A stretch of 64,000 bases of DNA from Xanthomonas euroxanthea (GCF_900476395.1 NZ_UIHB01000006.1:62001-126000), one strand, 5' to 3'. Positions 49,113 through 57,510 are shown, counted from the first letter of the stretch. Notes: generated by a model not told the origin, from the letters alone. Translations and numbers: made by a program.

Positions 49113-49387
49113 CGTGCCGCTCCGTTGCGGCGCGCCTGCCTGCGCAGCCAGGTGAGCACATCCACTGCCGGGTCCTCATGCATGCAGACATGCAGCCGGC
49201 CCAGCACCACGCTGTGCGCATCGCTGCCGGGCAATATGTCATCAAGGCCAGCGGCTTCGCAGGCGATCAGGACCGGCGGCAGATCGGGTTGCGCGTGGGA
49301 ATGCAGCATGGCCAGCACATAGCCCTGCATCATCTCGAAGCTGAGGGTGACGCCCGTGCAGACGCGGAACTGTTTGCGCGTGCTCAT
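49109..49387 (-). CDS. Hypothetical protein, 92 residues
   Basis: Soluble; begins MSTRKQFRVCTGVTLSFEMM and contains CMHEDPAVDVLTWLRRQARR at the C-terminus. A Cys/His/Asp composition and codon pattern unlike random sequence support it as real. It overlaps both neighbours by ATGA junctions, forming a run of coupled small genes. No known domain. Small genes of this kind are common in Xanthomonas accessory regions, but I cannot name this one. Confidence 0.6.
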   Translation of the reverse strand: MSTRKQFRVCTGVTLSFEMMQGYVLAMLHSHAQPDLPPVLIACEAAGLDDILPGSDAHSVVLGRLHVCMHEDPAVDVLTWLRRQARRNGAAR

Positions 49388-49602
49388 CGCCGCACCTGCG
49401 CATGCAAGGCGTCGACTGCAGCGAGCGCTGCTTCGCAGTCTGCAAACGTGAGGGCGTGGACGGCCTTGCCTGTATTTGCGGGGCGTGCCAACCAGCTCAG
49501 CCACGCGGTATGGCTGCATTCGAAGGTATTGGCGATCAGGCCGACATGCTGGGCGATCTGACGCGCCGCAGACGCGGGTGTTTGTTGGGTGTTGTAGAAC
49601 AT
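49384..49602 (-). CDS. Hypothetical protein, 72 residues
   Basis: Begins MFYNTQQTPASAARQIAQHV, contains HTAWLSWLARPANTGKAVHA and ends VDALHAQVRR; helical and soluble. A GGAG site about 8 bp upstream supports the start. It is coupled to the 92-residue gene by an ATGA overlap. No domain recognised. Confidence 0.6.
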   Translation of the reverse strand: MFYNTQQTPASAARQIAQHVGLIANTFECSHTAWLSWLARPANTGKAVHALTFADCEAALAAVDALHAQVRR

Positions 49603-50149
49603 GGTGCTGACTCCAGTTCGATGAGCGAACCATCCACCACGCCGCCAAGCAGGGTGGACGACCGAACGGGGTTGGCGGACCGGGTCAGCGCCGGCAGGCT
49701 TTGCAGCCTCCCCGTCCGACCGTCCATAAAAACAGACAACGCCGGGCACGAAAAAGCCGCAGAGCATGCTCAATGCGGCTTTCGCCGCTGACAGTCAGGC
49801 CGCCAAGCCCGGTCGCCGATGATGCGGCGACGCACGCATCCTCGCTCCAGCTCATGGCGCGTGTCAACGAGAAAGCATTGGAGTTGGCAGAGCTCATTTC
49901 GAGAAACTCCGGCACTACGTAGGCGTGCCTGACGCTCTTTCGGGCTGGGCGCCGTAGCCGGCGAGCGAGCACACGCGTTGCAGGTCAAGGCAGGCAACCA
50001 TGTCGTCCAACCTCTGATGCCAGGCACTGGCCAAAGCGCCCGTCTGCTCGCTAGCGGTTGTCACGCGCACCGCCTGTCTGCTGTCTTGTCCAAGCCACCA
50101 AGGTCGTTGAAGGTCCACCACGACGCCCGCCTGGGGCGGGGCTGGTCAT
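49603..50149. other. Accessory intergenic stretch with no certain gene
   Basis: Open frames cross this stretch on the minus strand, but none has a convincing combination of start, ribosome site and motif. One candidate (beginning about 49907, MSSANSNAFSLTRAMSWSED) runs through a terminator-like hairpin at 49753-49782, which argues against its predicted end. The region probably holds decayed small genes and the promoter of the leftward small-gene run. Confidence 0.45.
49753..49782 (-). terminator. Terminator-like hairpin
   Basis: AAAGCCGC (49753-49760) pairs with GCGGCTTT (49775-49782), with a nested palindrome GAGCATGCTC. On the minus strand the stem is followed by TTTTTCG, so leftward transcription would stop here. 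Confidence 0.6.
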
Positions 50150-50185
50150 TTGACACGGGCGGACTGTACGGTAATATTCCGTACA
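50150..50185 (+). promoter_or_regulatory. Promoter and perfect palindromic operator of the toxin-antitoxin pair
   Basis: TTGACA at 50150-50155 and TAATAT at 50172-50177 with a 16-bp spacer form a good sigma-70 promoter. A perfect inverted repeat, TGTACGG-N7-CCGTACA (50165-50185), covers the -10 element. This is the layout expected for autorepression by a ribbon-helix-helix antitoxin or its toxin complex. Confidence 0.8.
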
Positions 50186-50199
50186 AATAGGAGCTTGCA

Positions 50200-50463
50200 A
50201 TGACCAACGCCGCTGCCCGTCTCGACCTGCGATTGAACCCTGCCGACAAGGCGAGGATTTCCCGTGCCGCCGATCTGCGTGGCGTGCCACTTTCGGCCTT
50301 TGTGCGTGATGCGGTCATGCGCGAGGCGGAGAGCGTCATGGCCGCCGAGTTGACAGTGACGTTGTCGGCGGAGGAATCCAAGCGATTCCTGAAAGCCTTG
50401 GACGCACCCTTCCAGCCCAATGCCAAGTTGAGGAAGGCGCTCGCCCGCGTCGCGCAGGGCTAA
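50200..50463 (+). CDS. DUF1778 ribbon-helix-helix antitoxin (TacA-like)
   Basis: 87 residues. The N-terminal ribbon-helix-helix begins ARLDLRLNPADKARISRAAD and continues GVPLSAFVRDAVMREAE, typical of DUF1778 antitoxins. The C-terminal tail (LSAEESKRFLKALDAPFQPN) is the toxin-neutralising segment in TacA-type proteins. It precedes a GNAT toxin by 4 bp and should bind the palindrome 15 bp upstream of its start. A good ribosome site (AGGAGC) is present. Confidence 0.92.
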   Translation: MTNAAARLDLRLNPADKARISRAADLRGVPLSAFVRDAVMREAESVMAAELTVTLSAEESKRFLKALDAPFQPNAKLRKALARVAQG

Positions 50464-50467
50464 GTGC

Positions 50468-50956
50468 GTGCTAATCGTTGAGCAACTCCAGCCAGAGCGG
50501 CACGACCGCAACGGTTTCAGCTGCGGGGAGTCGACACTGGATGCGTATCTGCGGCGGCAGGCGGTGCAGCATCACCGCGATGGCATCAGCACGACCCATG
50601 TCCTGGTGGATGATGAGGTTGCTGGCAACATTCTGGGCTACTACACCTTGTCAGCGGCCCAGCTCTTGCTGACAGCGTTACAGGAGCAGGATCGCAAGCG
50701 CCTGCCCAACTACCCGGTGCCCGCGATCCGGATGGGACGCTTGGCGGTTTCATCAGCAGAGCAGGGTAAGGGGCATGGGGATTACCTGCTGGCACATGCG
50801 ATCGCTCGTTGCTTGAGTCTGCGAGAGCAGTTGGGCGTGCGAGTGCTGCTGGTGGATGCCTTGCATACGAAGGCAGCCGGGTTCTACAAGAGCTACGGAT
50901 TCCGTGAGGCTGCAGAGAGTGCGCTGACACTGTATCTGCCGTTGGGGACTTCGTAG
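50468..50956 (+). CDS. GNAT-family toxin (TacT-like)
   Basis: 162 residues with a GTG start. An acetyltransferase fold contains the acetyl-CoA loop SSAEQGKGHGDYLLAHA, FSCGESTLDAYLRRQAVQHH near the N-terminus (a TacT hallmark) and HTKAAGFYKSYGFRE. TacT-type toxins acetylate the amino group of charged tRNAs and stop translation. The catalytic tyrosine equivalent may be Y885-region FYKSYGF. Pairing with the DUF1778 gene is diagnostic of this type II system. Confidence 0.9.
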   Translation: MLIVEQLQPERHDRNGFSCGESTLDAYLRRQAVQHHRDGISTTHVLVDDEVAGNILGYYTLSAAQLLLTALQEQDRKRLPNYPVPAIRMGRLAVSSAEQGKGHGDYLLAHAIARCLSLREQLGVRVLLVDALHTKAAGFYKSYGFREAAESALTLYLPLGTS

Positions 50957-51056
50957 TCGGGCCCAACGTCGTTGTTGAGACCCTCGGCCGCTGCAATGCG
51001 TGGAAGCCGCGATGTGGCAGATCGAAGGTGATGTGCTCCACATTCGTCGGTCTGTC

Positions 51057-51950
51057 TCAAACCAGCATCGATTGCTGGGCGGCGATACCCGCCGTGGCGC
51101 CCTGCCATGATGCAGTGGTGACCGAGGCCATTCCGGGATTGGCGAGGTCGCCTGCGGCGTAGATGCCGGGCATGCTGGTTTCGCGGCGCTCGTCGACCTT
51201 GAGCGCGATGCCGGTTGGCGTATCGACCGTGGCCAGGCCCAGCGATTCGTGCAGGCTTGCAGATGGCGTGGTGCGCGGATGCGCAAACAGGATATCGACC
51301 GCAACGTCGGAGCCGTCATCGATGCTGATGGTGGCACCGTGGTCCCCGTGACGGGCAATCCCGGTCATCCGGCCATCGGCCACAGGCACGTTGCGGCTTG
51401 CCAGATCGGCCCGTAGCTCGGGTGCGATGGCATGGCCATCGGCAAAGACCGTCAGCCTGTCAGTCCAATCGTGGAACAGCCGGACCTGGTGCATCGACTG
51501 CGGGCCGGACCAGACCAGGCCCCAATGTTGCGAGGCGACTTCGAAGCCATCGCAGTAAGGGCAGGGTACGATGGATGTCCCCCAGCTTTCGGCATAGCCC
51601 GGCACCGCGGGCATCTGGTCGACGACGCCATAGCTCAGGATCAGGCGACGCGCCTTCAGGCTTTCGTGATCGTCGGTGAGCACGCAGAAATCGTCGATAA
51701 CGCCTGACACCCGCTCGGCCCGCGCATCGATCAGCCTGATCGTTGGGTAGCGCGTCAGTTGCTGCCGGGCCTCGACCAGGATGTCCAGCGGTGGCTTGTG
51801 ATCGTGGCCGAGCACGCCGTGCGAGTGTCCGGCAAAGCGGTTACGCGGCCGGCCGGTGTCCAGGACAGTGACCTTGCGGCGGGCACGGCCAAGCTGCAGG
51901 GCGGCGGCGAGACCTGCAAAGCTGCCGCCGATGATGATGACGTCATCCAT
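51057..51950 (-). CDS. Thioredoxin-reductase-like FAD/NAD(P) oxidoreductase
   Basis: 297 residues. The FAD motif is VIIIGGSFAGLAAALQLGRA at the N-terminus; a redox-active CPYC lies at 130-133 (VPCPYCDGFE); GIYAAGDLAN is the C-terminal FAD contact. The central NAD(P) domain is less canonical (WGLVWSGPQSMHQV replaces the usual GxGxxA), so electron donor use may differ from normal TrxR. Divergent from a TetR-type regulator with a palindrome between them. Confidence 0.87.
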   Translation of the reverse strand: MDDVIIIGGSFAGLAAALQLGRARRKVTVLDTGRPRNRFAGHSHGVLGHDHKPPLDILVEARQQLTRYPTIRLIDARAERVSGVIDDFCVLTDDHESLKARRLILSYGVVDQMPAVPGYAESWGTSIVPCPYCDGFEVASQHWGLVWSGPQSMHQVRLFHDWTDRLTVFADGHAIAPELRADLASRNVPVADGRMTGIARHGDHGATISIDDGSDVAVDILFAHPRTTPSASLHESLGLATVDTPTGIALKVDERRETSMPGIYAAGDLANPGMASVTTASWQGATAGIAAQQSMLV

Positions 51951-52052
51951 AGGAATAGGTTCCGAGCTGTCAATGAAAGAGGCCGCCGGCCTGGCGAAAC
52001 GCCTGGAGCTGGAAACGCGCCAGCCTGCGGGTTGCCATTTTTGGTACTGGTT

Positions 52053-52080
52053 AGTATCCTAAATACAGAATTAGGATACT
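52053..52080. promoter_or_regulatory. Perfect palindromic operator between flavoprotein and TetR genes
   Basis: AGTATCCTAA (52053-52062) and TTAGGATACT (52071-52080), a perfect 10-bp inverted repeat with 8-bp centre. It lies in the divergent promoter region 20 bp upstream of the TetR gene start, as expected for a TetR operator controlling both genes. Confidence 0.75.
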
Positions 52081-52099
52081 GTCAAGGACTCAAATTCGA

Positions 52100-52747
52100 G
52101 TGGCCCAGAACAGTCAAAGCCGGCGCGGCCGGCCAACCAATGCGGCGCTTGGTCAAACGATCATCGACGCTGCCTATGCGCTTTTTGTGGAACTGGGCTT
52201 CCAGGCGACCACATTGGACAAGGTCGCCCAGCGGGCGAAGATCTCCAAGCTCAGCATCTACCGGCACTTCGAGAGCAAGGAGGCGTTGTTCAGCGCGGCC
52301 ATCGCAGACCGGTGCCACCAATTTGCGCCGCAGATGTTTTCTGAAAGCGTCGACGGCTCGGCTGAAGATCAACTGATGGCCGTTGGATCATCGCTGCTTC
52401 GCACCCTGTTGAGCCCGGATGTCCGCAGCGTTGAAGCCATGGTCATGGCCGACAAGACCAACCAGAAGTCCTTGAGCAGGCTCCACTACGAGGGCGGCCC
52501 CGCGTATGTCATTGCCCAAATCGCGGCGTTGTTACGTCAGTTGCATGAGCGGGCACTGCTGGACGTGCCCGATCCTCTCGGGTCCGCGCGCTTGTTTGCA
52601 GCGCTTTTCAAGGGAGCTGACCTGCTGATCATCGCGCGCTTCGATGCGCGGAAAGCAGAAGACAGCCATGAAATCGAGTCCTACTGCCGGTCGGCTGTCG
52701 GAATGTTCGTCGCCGCCCATGGTGGCAGGCGCCACGCGCCTGGATAG
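52100..52747 (+). CDS. TetR/AcrR-family transcriptional regulator
   Basis: 215 residues with GTG start. The N-terminal helix-turn-helix is clear: IIDAAYALFVELGFQATTLD and VAQRAKISKLSIYRHFESKE. The C-terminal ligand domain is AcrR-like (LHYEGGPAYVIAQIAALLRQ). It probably represses the divergent thioredoxin-reductase-like gene through the palindrome between them. The inducer is unknown. Confidence 0.9.
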   Translation: MAQNSQSRRGRPTNAALGQTIIDAAYALFVELGFQATTLDKVAQRAKISKLSIYRHFESKEALFSAAIADRCHQFAPQMFSESVDGSAEDQLMAVGSSLLRTLLSPDVRSVEAMVMADKTNQKSLSRLHYEGGPAYVIAQIAALLRQLHERALLDVPDPLGSARLFAALFKGADLLIIARFDARKAEDSHEIESYCRSAVGMFVAAHGGRRHAPG

Positions 52748-53143
52748 CGCTGTGCTCTGCAGCCGGCTCAGCGGTCTGCAGGCGTTTGATTTGAGCTTGG
52801 CCGGGAAATCGCCGCGAAATTAGCTGCGCCTGGGCGGTCTTGCCGTCGGCAGCGCATGGTCTTGGTGGTCATCGTTGCCAGTGTCACGCGCCACCTGGCA
52901 TTCGGCGCCCGTTGCCCAGCGTTTGTGCGCGCGCTATTGCAGGTCGATGGCGCGCCGCCGGCAATCACGCATGCCGCCAGCGCAAGGGACGACGCGTCAC
53001 TCGCGTCCACCTCCATGCGCGCTGCAGCCCCGCGCAGGAGCATGCCGCTGCGCGCTGCGATATCCCATGAGGCGAGTTCGCATGGCGCAGCGGCAGCTGC
53101 CGGCGGTGCATCGACGCGGTGGATGCATCTTGTCAGGTTGCGA
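52748..53143. other. 396-bp region without a recognisable gene
   Basis: Between the TetR gene and the end of the convergent Old Yellow Enzyme gene. Long open frames cross it on both strands only because of high GC. They contain no motifs, and one would fully overlap the reductase gene. No RNA structure or terminator with a T-run was seen. Confidence 0.5.
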
Positions 53144-54247
53144 TCAGGTTGCGGCCGGATAGTCGATGTAACCCTCTGCACCGCCGCCGTAGTAGGTGTC
53201 GCGATCCGGAGTGGCGAGCGGGACACCTGTCTGCAGGCGGGCGACGAGGTCCGGGTTTGCAATGAAAGGCTGGCCGAACGCGGCCAGGTCGATCCCCCCC
53301 TGGTCGATCAACCGAGTGGCCCATTCCAGGGTCAATTTGCCTGCAAGGATCACGGTGCCGCCGTAGCTGCGCTTGAACGCTGCGAGGAACGTTTCGCTCA
53401 TGTCGGGAGAGCCGTTTGCGTGGTTGTCGTTCAGATGCACATACGCAAGCCCGCGCTTGGCCAGTTCTTCGGCCAGGTACAGGTAGCTGGCCTCGCTCTC
53501 CGCGTATGCGGGCATGTCGAATTGGCGATTGTTCGGTGCAAGGCGGATTCCCACCTTGCGCGAGCCGATGCGCGCTGCCACTGCATCCACGGTCTCGAGG
53601 ATGAGCCGCGCCCTGTTCTGCAGCGAGCCGCCGTAGGCGTCGACACGGTCGTTGGTGATCGGGTTGAGGAACTGCTCGAAGAGGTAGCCGTTGGCCGCGT
53701 GGATCTCGATGCCGTCGAAGCCCGCATCGATCGCGCGTTGGGCCGCCTGTTCGAAATCCCTGACGATGCCCGGCACTTCTTCGGTCTCGAGCGCGCGCGC
53801 CGGGCTGGGCTCAGCCGTCCCCCGCGTTCCGTCCTCGCGGTAGATGAATGCAAAGCTCTTGGAGCTGGATGCAACCGGGCGCGTGCTCGCGCTCACCGGA
53901 TCGGCGCCATTGGGCTGTAGCGAGGTATGCGACATGCGGCCCACATGCCACAGCTGGGCGAAGATCTTGCCCTGCCGCGCATGCACTGCATCGGTCACCA
54001 CCTTCCAGCCGGCAACCTGCTCCTGCGACCAGATGCCGGGCACATCGATATAGCCCTGGCCTTGCTGCGAGACAGGCGTGCCCTCGCTGACAATCAGGCC
54101 TGCGCTCGCGCGTTGGCCGTAATACGTGGCCGTCAATGCGTTCGCAACGTATTCCGGATTGCGGGCGCGGGTCATCGGTGCCATCACGATGCGGTTGCTC
54201 AGCCGGGTGTCGCCGAGATCGAAGGGTTGGAAAATCGTTGATGTCAT
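53144..54247 (-). CDS. Old Yellow Enzyme-family alkene reductase
   Basis: 367 residues, an FMN-binding TIM barrel. It has VMAPMTRARN at the second strand, HAANGYLFEQFLNP, YGGSLQNRARLILETVDAV and the C-terminal AFGQPFIANPDL. Members (NemA, XenA/B, morphinone reductase) reduce the C=C bond of enones and nitro compounds using NADPH. A TTG/ATG-rich upstream extension is rejected; the start is MTSTIFQPFDLGD. Divergent from a LysR gene. Confidence 0.93.
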   Translation of the reverse strand: MTSTIFQPFDLGDTRLSNRIVMAPMTRARNPEYVANALTATYYGQRASAGLIVSEGTPVSQQGQGYIDVPGIWSQEQVAGWKVVTDAVHARQGKIFAQLWHVGRMSHTSLQPNGADPVSASTRPVASSSKSFAFIYREDGTRGTAEPSPARALETEEVPGIVRDFEQAAQRAIDAGFDGIEIHAANGYLFEQFLNPITNDRVDAYGGSLQNRARLILETVDAVAARIGSRKVGIRLAPNNRQFDMPAYAESEASYLYLAEELAKRGLAYVHLNDNHANGSPDMSETFLAAFKRSYGGTVILAGKLTLEWATRLIDQGGIDLAAFGQPFIANPDLVARLQTGVPLATPDRDTYYGGGAEGYIDYPAAT

Positions 54248-54357
54248 GGGGGGAGGTATTTGGTGGGGAGGGCTAAAGAAGGTATGGTTGACTTCGATGC
54301 ACATAAAGGTGCCAGGAGTCCCGCCATTGGGGACAACAATTCTCCAACGGAGGTCGG

Positions 54358-55266
54358 ATGATTCCTGTCGAGACACTCAATGGGCTGGTCACCTTCGTCA
54401 CCGCGGCCCGTTCCAGCACGTTCACCGAGGCGGCCGCGTCGCTGGGGATCTCGCGCTCGGCGGTGGGCAAGGCAATCGCCCGCCTGGAGGCGCGGCTGCG
54501 CGTGCGCCTGTTCCATCGCACCACGCGCCGCATCGCGCTCACCGCCGACGGCGAATCCTATTTCGCCGCATGCGCTGCTGCGTTGGAAGAGATCGCCAGT
54601 GCAGAAGCCGGCCTGGCCTCGCAGTCGTCATTGCCCACCGGCCGGCTGCGGGTGGACATGCCGTCGTCTTTCGGCCGCCACGTCATGTTGCCGATCCTGC
54701 TCCGCATCGGCGCAGCGCATCCCGACCTCCATTACACGCTCTCCTTCAACGACCATCTGATCGACCCGGCCCAGGAAGGCATCGACCTGACGATCCGGTT
54801 TGGCGGACTCGAAAGTTCGGGTGGCCTGGTGGCACGCAAGCTGGGACGCCAGCGCCTGGTGTTATGCGCATCACCCGCGTATCTCGCCGCGCACGGCACT
54901 CCTCGCACGATCAAGGACCTGCAGGCGCATCGCAGCGTCGTGGGCTTCCGCAATGGCCAGCCTGTCGGCTGGCGGTTTGGCGGCAAGGTGGCCGACCGCG
55001 ATTTCGTACCTGAAGGAACGCACCAGTTGAATGACGGGGACGCTGTCATCGACGCTGCGATCGGAGGTCTGGGCATCTGCCAGATGCCGATCTCGCTGGT
55101 GCGCCCGCACATCCAGTCGGGCAGCTTGCGTCTCGTCCTGGAAGAGTGCACGGGCTATTGCATCGAAATCTACGCGCTCTGGCCGCGCACGCGCCACTTG
55201 CGCCCGAAGGTGCGCTACGTGGTGGACGAGTTGGTGCGGCTTGCTGCGATCGGCACCTTCGACTGA
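54358..55266 (+). CDS. LysR-family transcriptional regulator
   Basis: 302 residues. The helix-turn-helix (about 5-64) reads LVTFVTAARSSTFTEAAASL, GISRSAVGKAIARLEARLRV and LFHRTTRRIALT. The rest is a periplasmic-binding-like effector domain with DLTIRFGGLESSGGLVARKL. It resembles the CrgA/aldehyde-responsive subgroup. It is divergent from the Old Yellow Enzyme gene over 110 bp and is likely to control it in response to an electrophile. GGAGG lies 8 bp before the ATG. Confidence 0.92.
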   Translation: MIPVETLNGLVTFVTAARSSTFTEAAASLGISRSAVGKAIARLEARLRVRLFHRTTRRIALTADGESYFAACAAALEEIASAEAGLASQSSLPTGRLRVDMPSSFGRHVMLPILLRIGAAHPDLHYTLSFNDHLIDPAQEGIDLTIRFGGLESSGGLVARKLGRQRLVLCASPAYLAAHGTPRTIKDLQAHRSVVGFRNGQPVGWRFGGKVADRDFVPEGTHQLNDGDAVIDAAIGGLGICQMPISLVRPHIQSGSLRLVLEECTGYCIEIYALWPRTRHLRPKVRYVVDELVRLAAIGTFD

Positions 55267-55332
55267 GAAAGTCAGCGCAATGCGCGCTGCCGTTCCTGGC
55301 CGCTGCGGCGCACGGGTTGAAGCGCGGGCTGC

Positions 55333-55944
55333 CTAGCCGGCCTGGGCGTCCCAGAACCCCATGAGCTGGGTGATGGCGGCATCCATCGCCTTGAAGCTCA
55401 TGCCATCCCGGGCGAGCGTGGAGAGCCCGAGCAGGAAGCTGTCGAACACACAGGTCAGTGCGGCGGCGTCGGCGGCCGGCCCGAGGTCTCCGCTGGCGAT
55501 GGCGCGGTCCACGCAGGCGCGGATGCCGGCGCGGGTGCGGGCGCGCGAGCGCGTCAGCGGTGCGCACAGTGCCGAGAACTCCGGCGACGGCGCGCTCATC
55601 ACTCCCAGCGTGACCATGCAGCCTTTCGGGTGGCCGCGCTCGCACTGCATCTTGGCCGAGCGGCGCAGCGCGAGTTCCACCGCCTGTTTCGGGCCGAGCG
55701 TGGTGTCCCACAAGCAGTGGGTCACCTTTGCGTAGGTCGCCAGGTAGCGGTCCATGCATTCCCTGAAGAGCGCTTCCTTCGAGCCGAACGCGGCATAGAA
55801 GCTGGGCGCGGTGATGCCGCCGCCAATCGCGGCCTTGAGCTGGCTCAGCGAGGTGGATTCGTAGCCCTGTTCCCAGAACAGGTGAAGCGCCTGCTCGACC
55901 GCGGCGTCGCGGTCAAAGCTGCGCGGCCTTCCCATTTGCGCCAT
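55333..55944 (-). CDS. TetR-family transcriptional regulator
   Basis: 203 residues. It opens GRPRSFDRDAAVEQALHLFW, then SLSQLKAAIGGGITAPSFYA and AFGSKEALFRECMDRY, the helix-turn-helix of the subgroup that usually has C-terminal TetR_C_16-like regions. C-terminal half helical with ASGDLGPAADAAALTCVFDS. Divergent from the MFS exporter; the region between them contains three related palindromic elements. Confidence 0.9.
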   Translation of the reverse strand: MAQMGRPRSFDRDAAVEQALHLFWEQGYESTSLSQLKAAIGGGITAPSFYAAFGSKEALFRECMDRYLATYAKVTHCLWDTTLGPKQAVELALRRSAKMQCERGHPKGCMVTLGVMSAPSPEFSALCAPLTRSRARTRAGIRACVDRAIASGDLGPAADAAALTCVFDSFLLGLSTLARDGMSFKAMDAAITQLMGFWDAQAG

Positions 55945-55975
55945 GGCGCCCTCCGATCTCTACATCAAGACTAGT

Positions 55976-56113
55976 CGATACAGATATCGTTGACAACGCG
56001 GTCGCCGCGCGGATATATATATCGAACGATACAGATCATGACGTGGTGTTGCCGGCCGGCAGGTCTCACGACGACGACCTGCTTTTTTTGGCCTAGATAT
56101 ATATCGATCAATA
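55976..56113. promoter_or_regulatory. Three TATCG/CGATA palindromic elements in the tetR-MFS intergenic region
   Basis: CGATA-N4-TATCG at 55976-55989, TATCG-AA-CGATA at 56020-56031 and TATCG-AT-CAATA at 56102-56113, set in unusually AT-rich DNA with ATATATAT runs. The first lies near the TetR start, the last near the MFS start. Likely multiple operator sites for the TetR protein. Confidence 0.6.
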
Positions 56114-56165
56114 TAGATGTAGCGAGCCGTGCAGAAAAATCTCCCTCCCCAACGAAGGACAGCGT

Positions 56166-57377
56166 GTGACCTCTCCAACTGCATCCACCGCCGGCGCGAT
56201 TCCGCCGCCATTACCAATCGCCGCCCTGTTGGCGCTGGCCATGACCGGTTTCATCTGCATCGTGACCGAAACCCTTCCGGCAGGGTTGTTGCCGCAACTG
56301 TCCGCTGGCCTTGGCATCAGCCCGGCACTGGCCGGGCAGACGGTGACCGCGTACGCGTTGGGTTCGGTGATGGCCGCCATCCCGCTGACCATTGCGACCC
56401 AGCAGTGGCGGCGGCGTAACGTGTTGCTGCTCACCATCGTCGGCTTCCTGTTGTTCAACTCGGTCACCGCACTGTCGAGCAACTACAGCCTGACCCTGGC
56501 GGCGCGCTTCTTTGCCGGCGCAGCGGCAGGCCTGGCGTGGAGCCTGCTTGCCGGTTATGCGCGGCGCATGGTGCAGCCGGACCAGCAGGGCAGGGCCATG
56601 GCGATTGCGATGGTGGGCACGCCGGTTGCGCTCTCCCTCGGCGTGCCGCTGGGCACCTGGATGGGAGGCCTGCTGGGCTGGCGGAGCGCGTTCGCCGCCA
56701 TGTCCGGATTGACGCTGATCCTGATCGTGTGGGTGCTGCTGAAGGTGCCCGATTACCCGGGCCAGTCGGCAGCGCAGCGGGTGCCGCTGCGCAAGGTGCT
56801 TGGCACGCCGGGCGTGCGTCCCGTGCTCGCCACCGTGATGGCGTGGATGCTGGCCCACAACATCCTGTACACCTATGTGGCGCCGTTCGCCGCACACGCC
56901 GGGCTGGGACATCGCGTGGACGTGTTGCTGCTGATCTTCGGCGTTGCGGCACTGGCTGGCATCGGCGTGGCGGCAAGGCTGGTGGAGCAGCACCTGCGTG
57001 GCACGGTGTTGGTGTCGTTGGCAACGTTCCTCGCGATCTCGGTGGTGCTGGCATTCCTGCAGGACGTGCAGCCTGTGGTCTACGTATGTGTGGCGATATG
57101 GGGGCTGACCTTCGGCGGCGCGGCGACCCTGCTGCAGACGGCACTTGCCGACAGCGCAGGCGAAGGCGCCGATGTGGCGCTATCGCTCAATGTGGTGGCG
57201 TGGAACAGCGTCATCGCCGGCGGTGGCGTGGTGGGCGGCGTGCTGCTGGACCACTGGGGCGCGCAGACCTTCCCGGTTGCCATGGCCTTGCTGCTGGCCA
57301 TCGGATGGTTGATTGCATGGCGTGCCAGACGCCATGGGTTTGCCGCGGGCGCACGCTCGCCGGTTGCCGGCCACTAG
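56166..57377 (+). CDS. MFS efflux transporter, AraJ/DHA1-like
   Basis: 403 residues with twelve predicted membrane helices. It begins LLALAMTGFICIVTETLPAG, with GLGISPALAGQTVTAYALGS (motif A region), ARFFAGAAAGLAWSLLAGYA and GVPLGTWMGGLLGWRSAF. These are typical of drug/sugar exporters of the DHA1 and AraJ subgroups. GTG start with AAGGA 6-10 bp upstream. It is presumably repressed by the divergent TetR protein. Confidence 0.9.
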   Translation: MTSPTASTAGAIPPPLPIAALLALAMTGFICIVTETLPAGLLPQLSAGLGISPALAGQTVTAYALGSVMAAIPLTIATQQWRRRNVLLLTIVGFLLFNSVTALSSNYSLTLAARFFAGAAAGLAWSLLAGYARRMVQPDQQGRAMAIAMVGTPVALSLGVPLGTWMGGLLGWRSAFAAMSGLTLILIVWVLLKVPDYPGQSAAQRVPLRKVLGTPGVRPVLATVMAWMLAHNILYTYVAPFAAHAGLGHRVDVLLLIFGVAALAGIGVAARLVEQHLRGTVLVSLATFLAISVVLAFLQDVQPVVYVCVAIWGLTFGGAATLLQTALADSAGEGADVALSLNVVAWNSVIAGGGVVGGVLLDHWGAQTFPVAMALLLAIGWLIAWRARRHGFAAGARSPVAGH

Positions 57378-57474
57378 CGCGCCGTTCCCGGTTTCCTTCC
57401 CGGCTGCGTTCGCTTGGCATACCCCGAGCGCAGCCGAGGGCATGTACCGGCGTTTGTGCGCGGATATACGTTTC

Positions 57475-57491
57475 ATATACGATTCGTATAT
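57475..57491 (+). promoter_or_regulatory. 17-bp perfect palindrome upstream of parD-like/map genes
   Basis: ATATACGA-T-TCGTATAT, 19 bp before the ParD-like start codon, with another ATATACG half-site at about 57464-57470. Classic size for a ribbon-helix-helix operator. Confidence 0.75.
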
Positions 57492-57510
57492 TCCTGACAT
57501 CGGAGCCTGC

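Noticed and set aside
49685-49972. Small minus-strand protein beginning near 49907
   Set aside because: Its frame runs through a terminator-like hairpin and ends in Arg/Cys-rich sequence; not enough to call.
52768-53262. 165-codon minus-strand frame after the TetR gene
   Set aside because: Overlaps the 3' end of the Old Yellow Enzyme gene, is Ala/Arg/Thr-rich and has no ribosome site.
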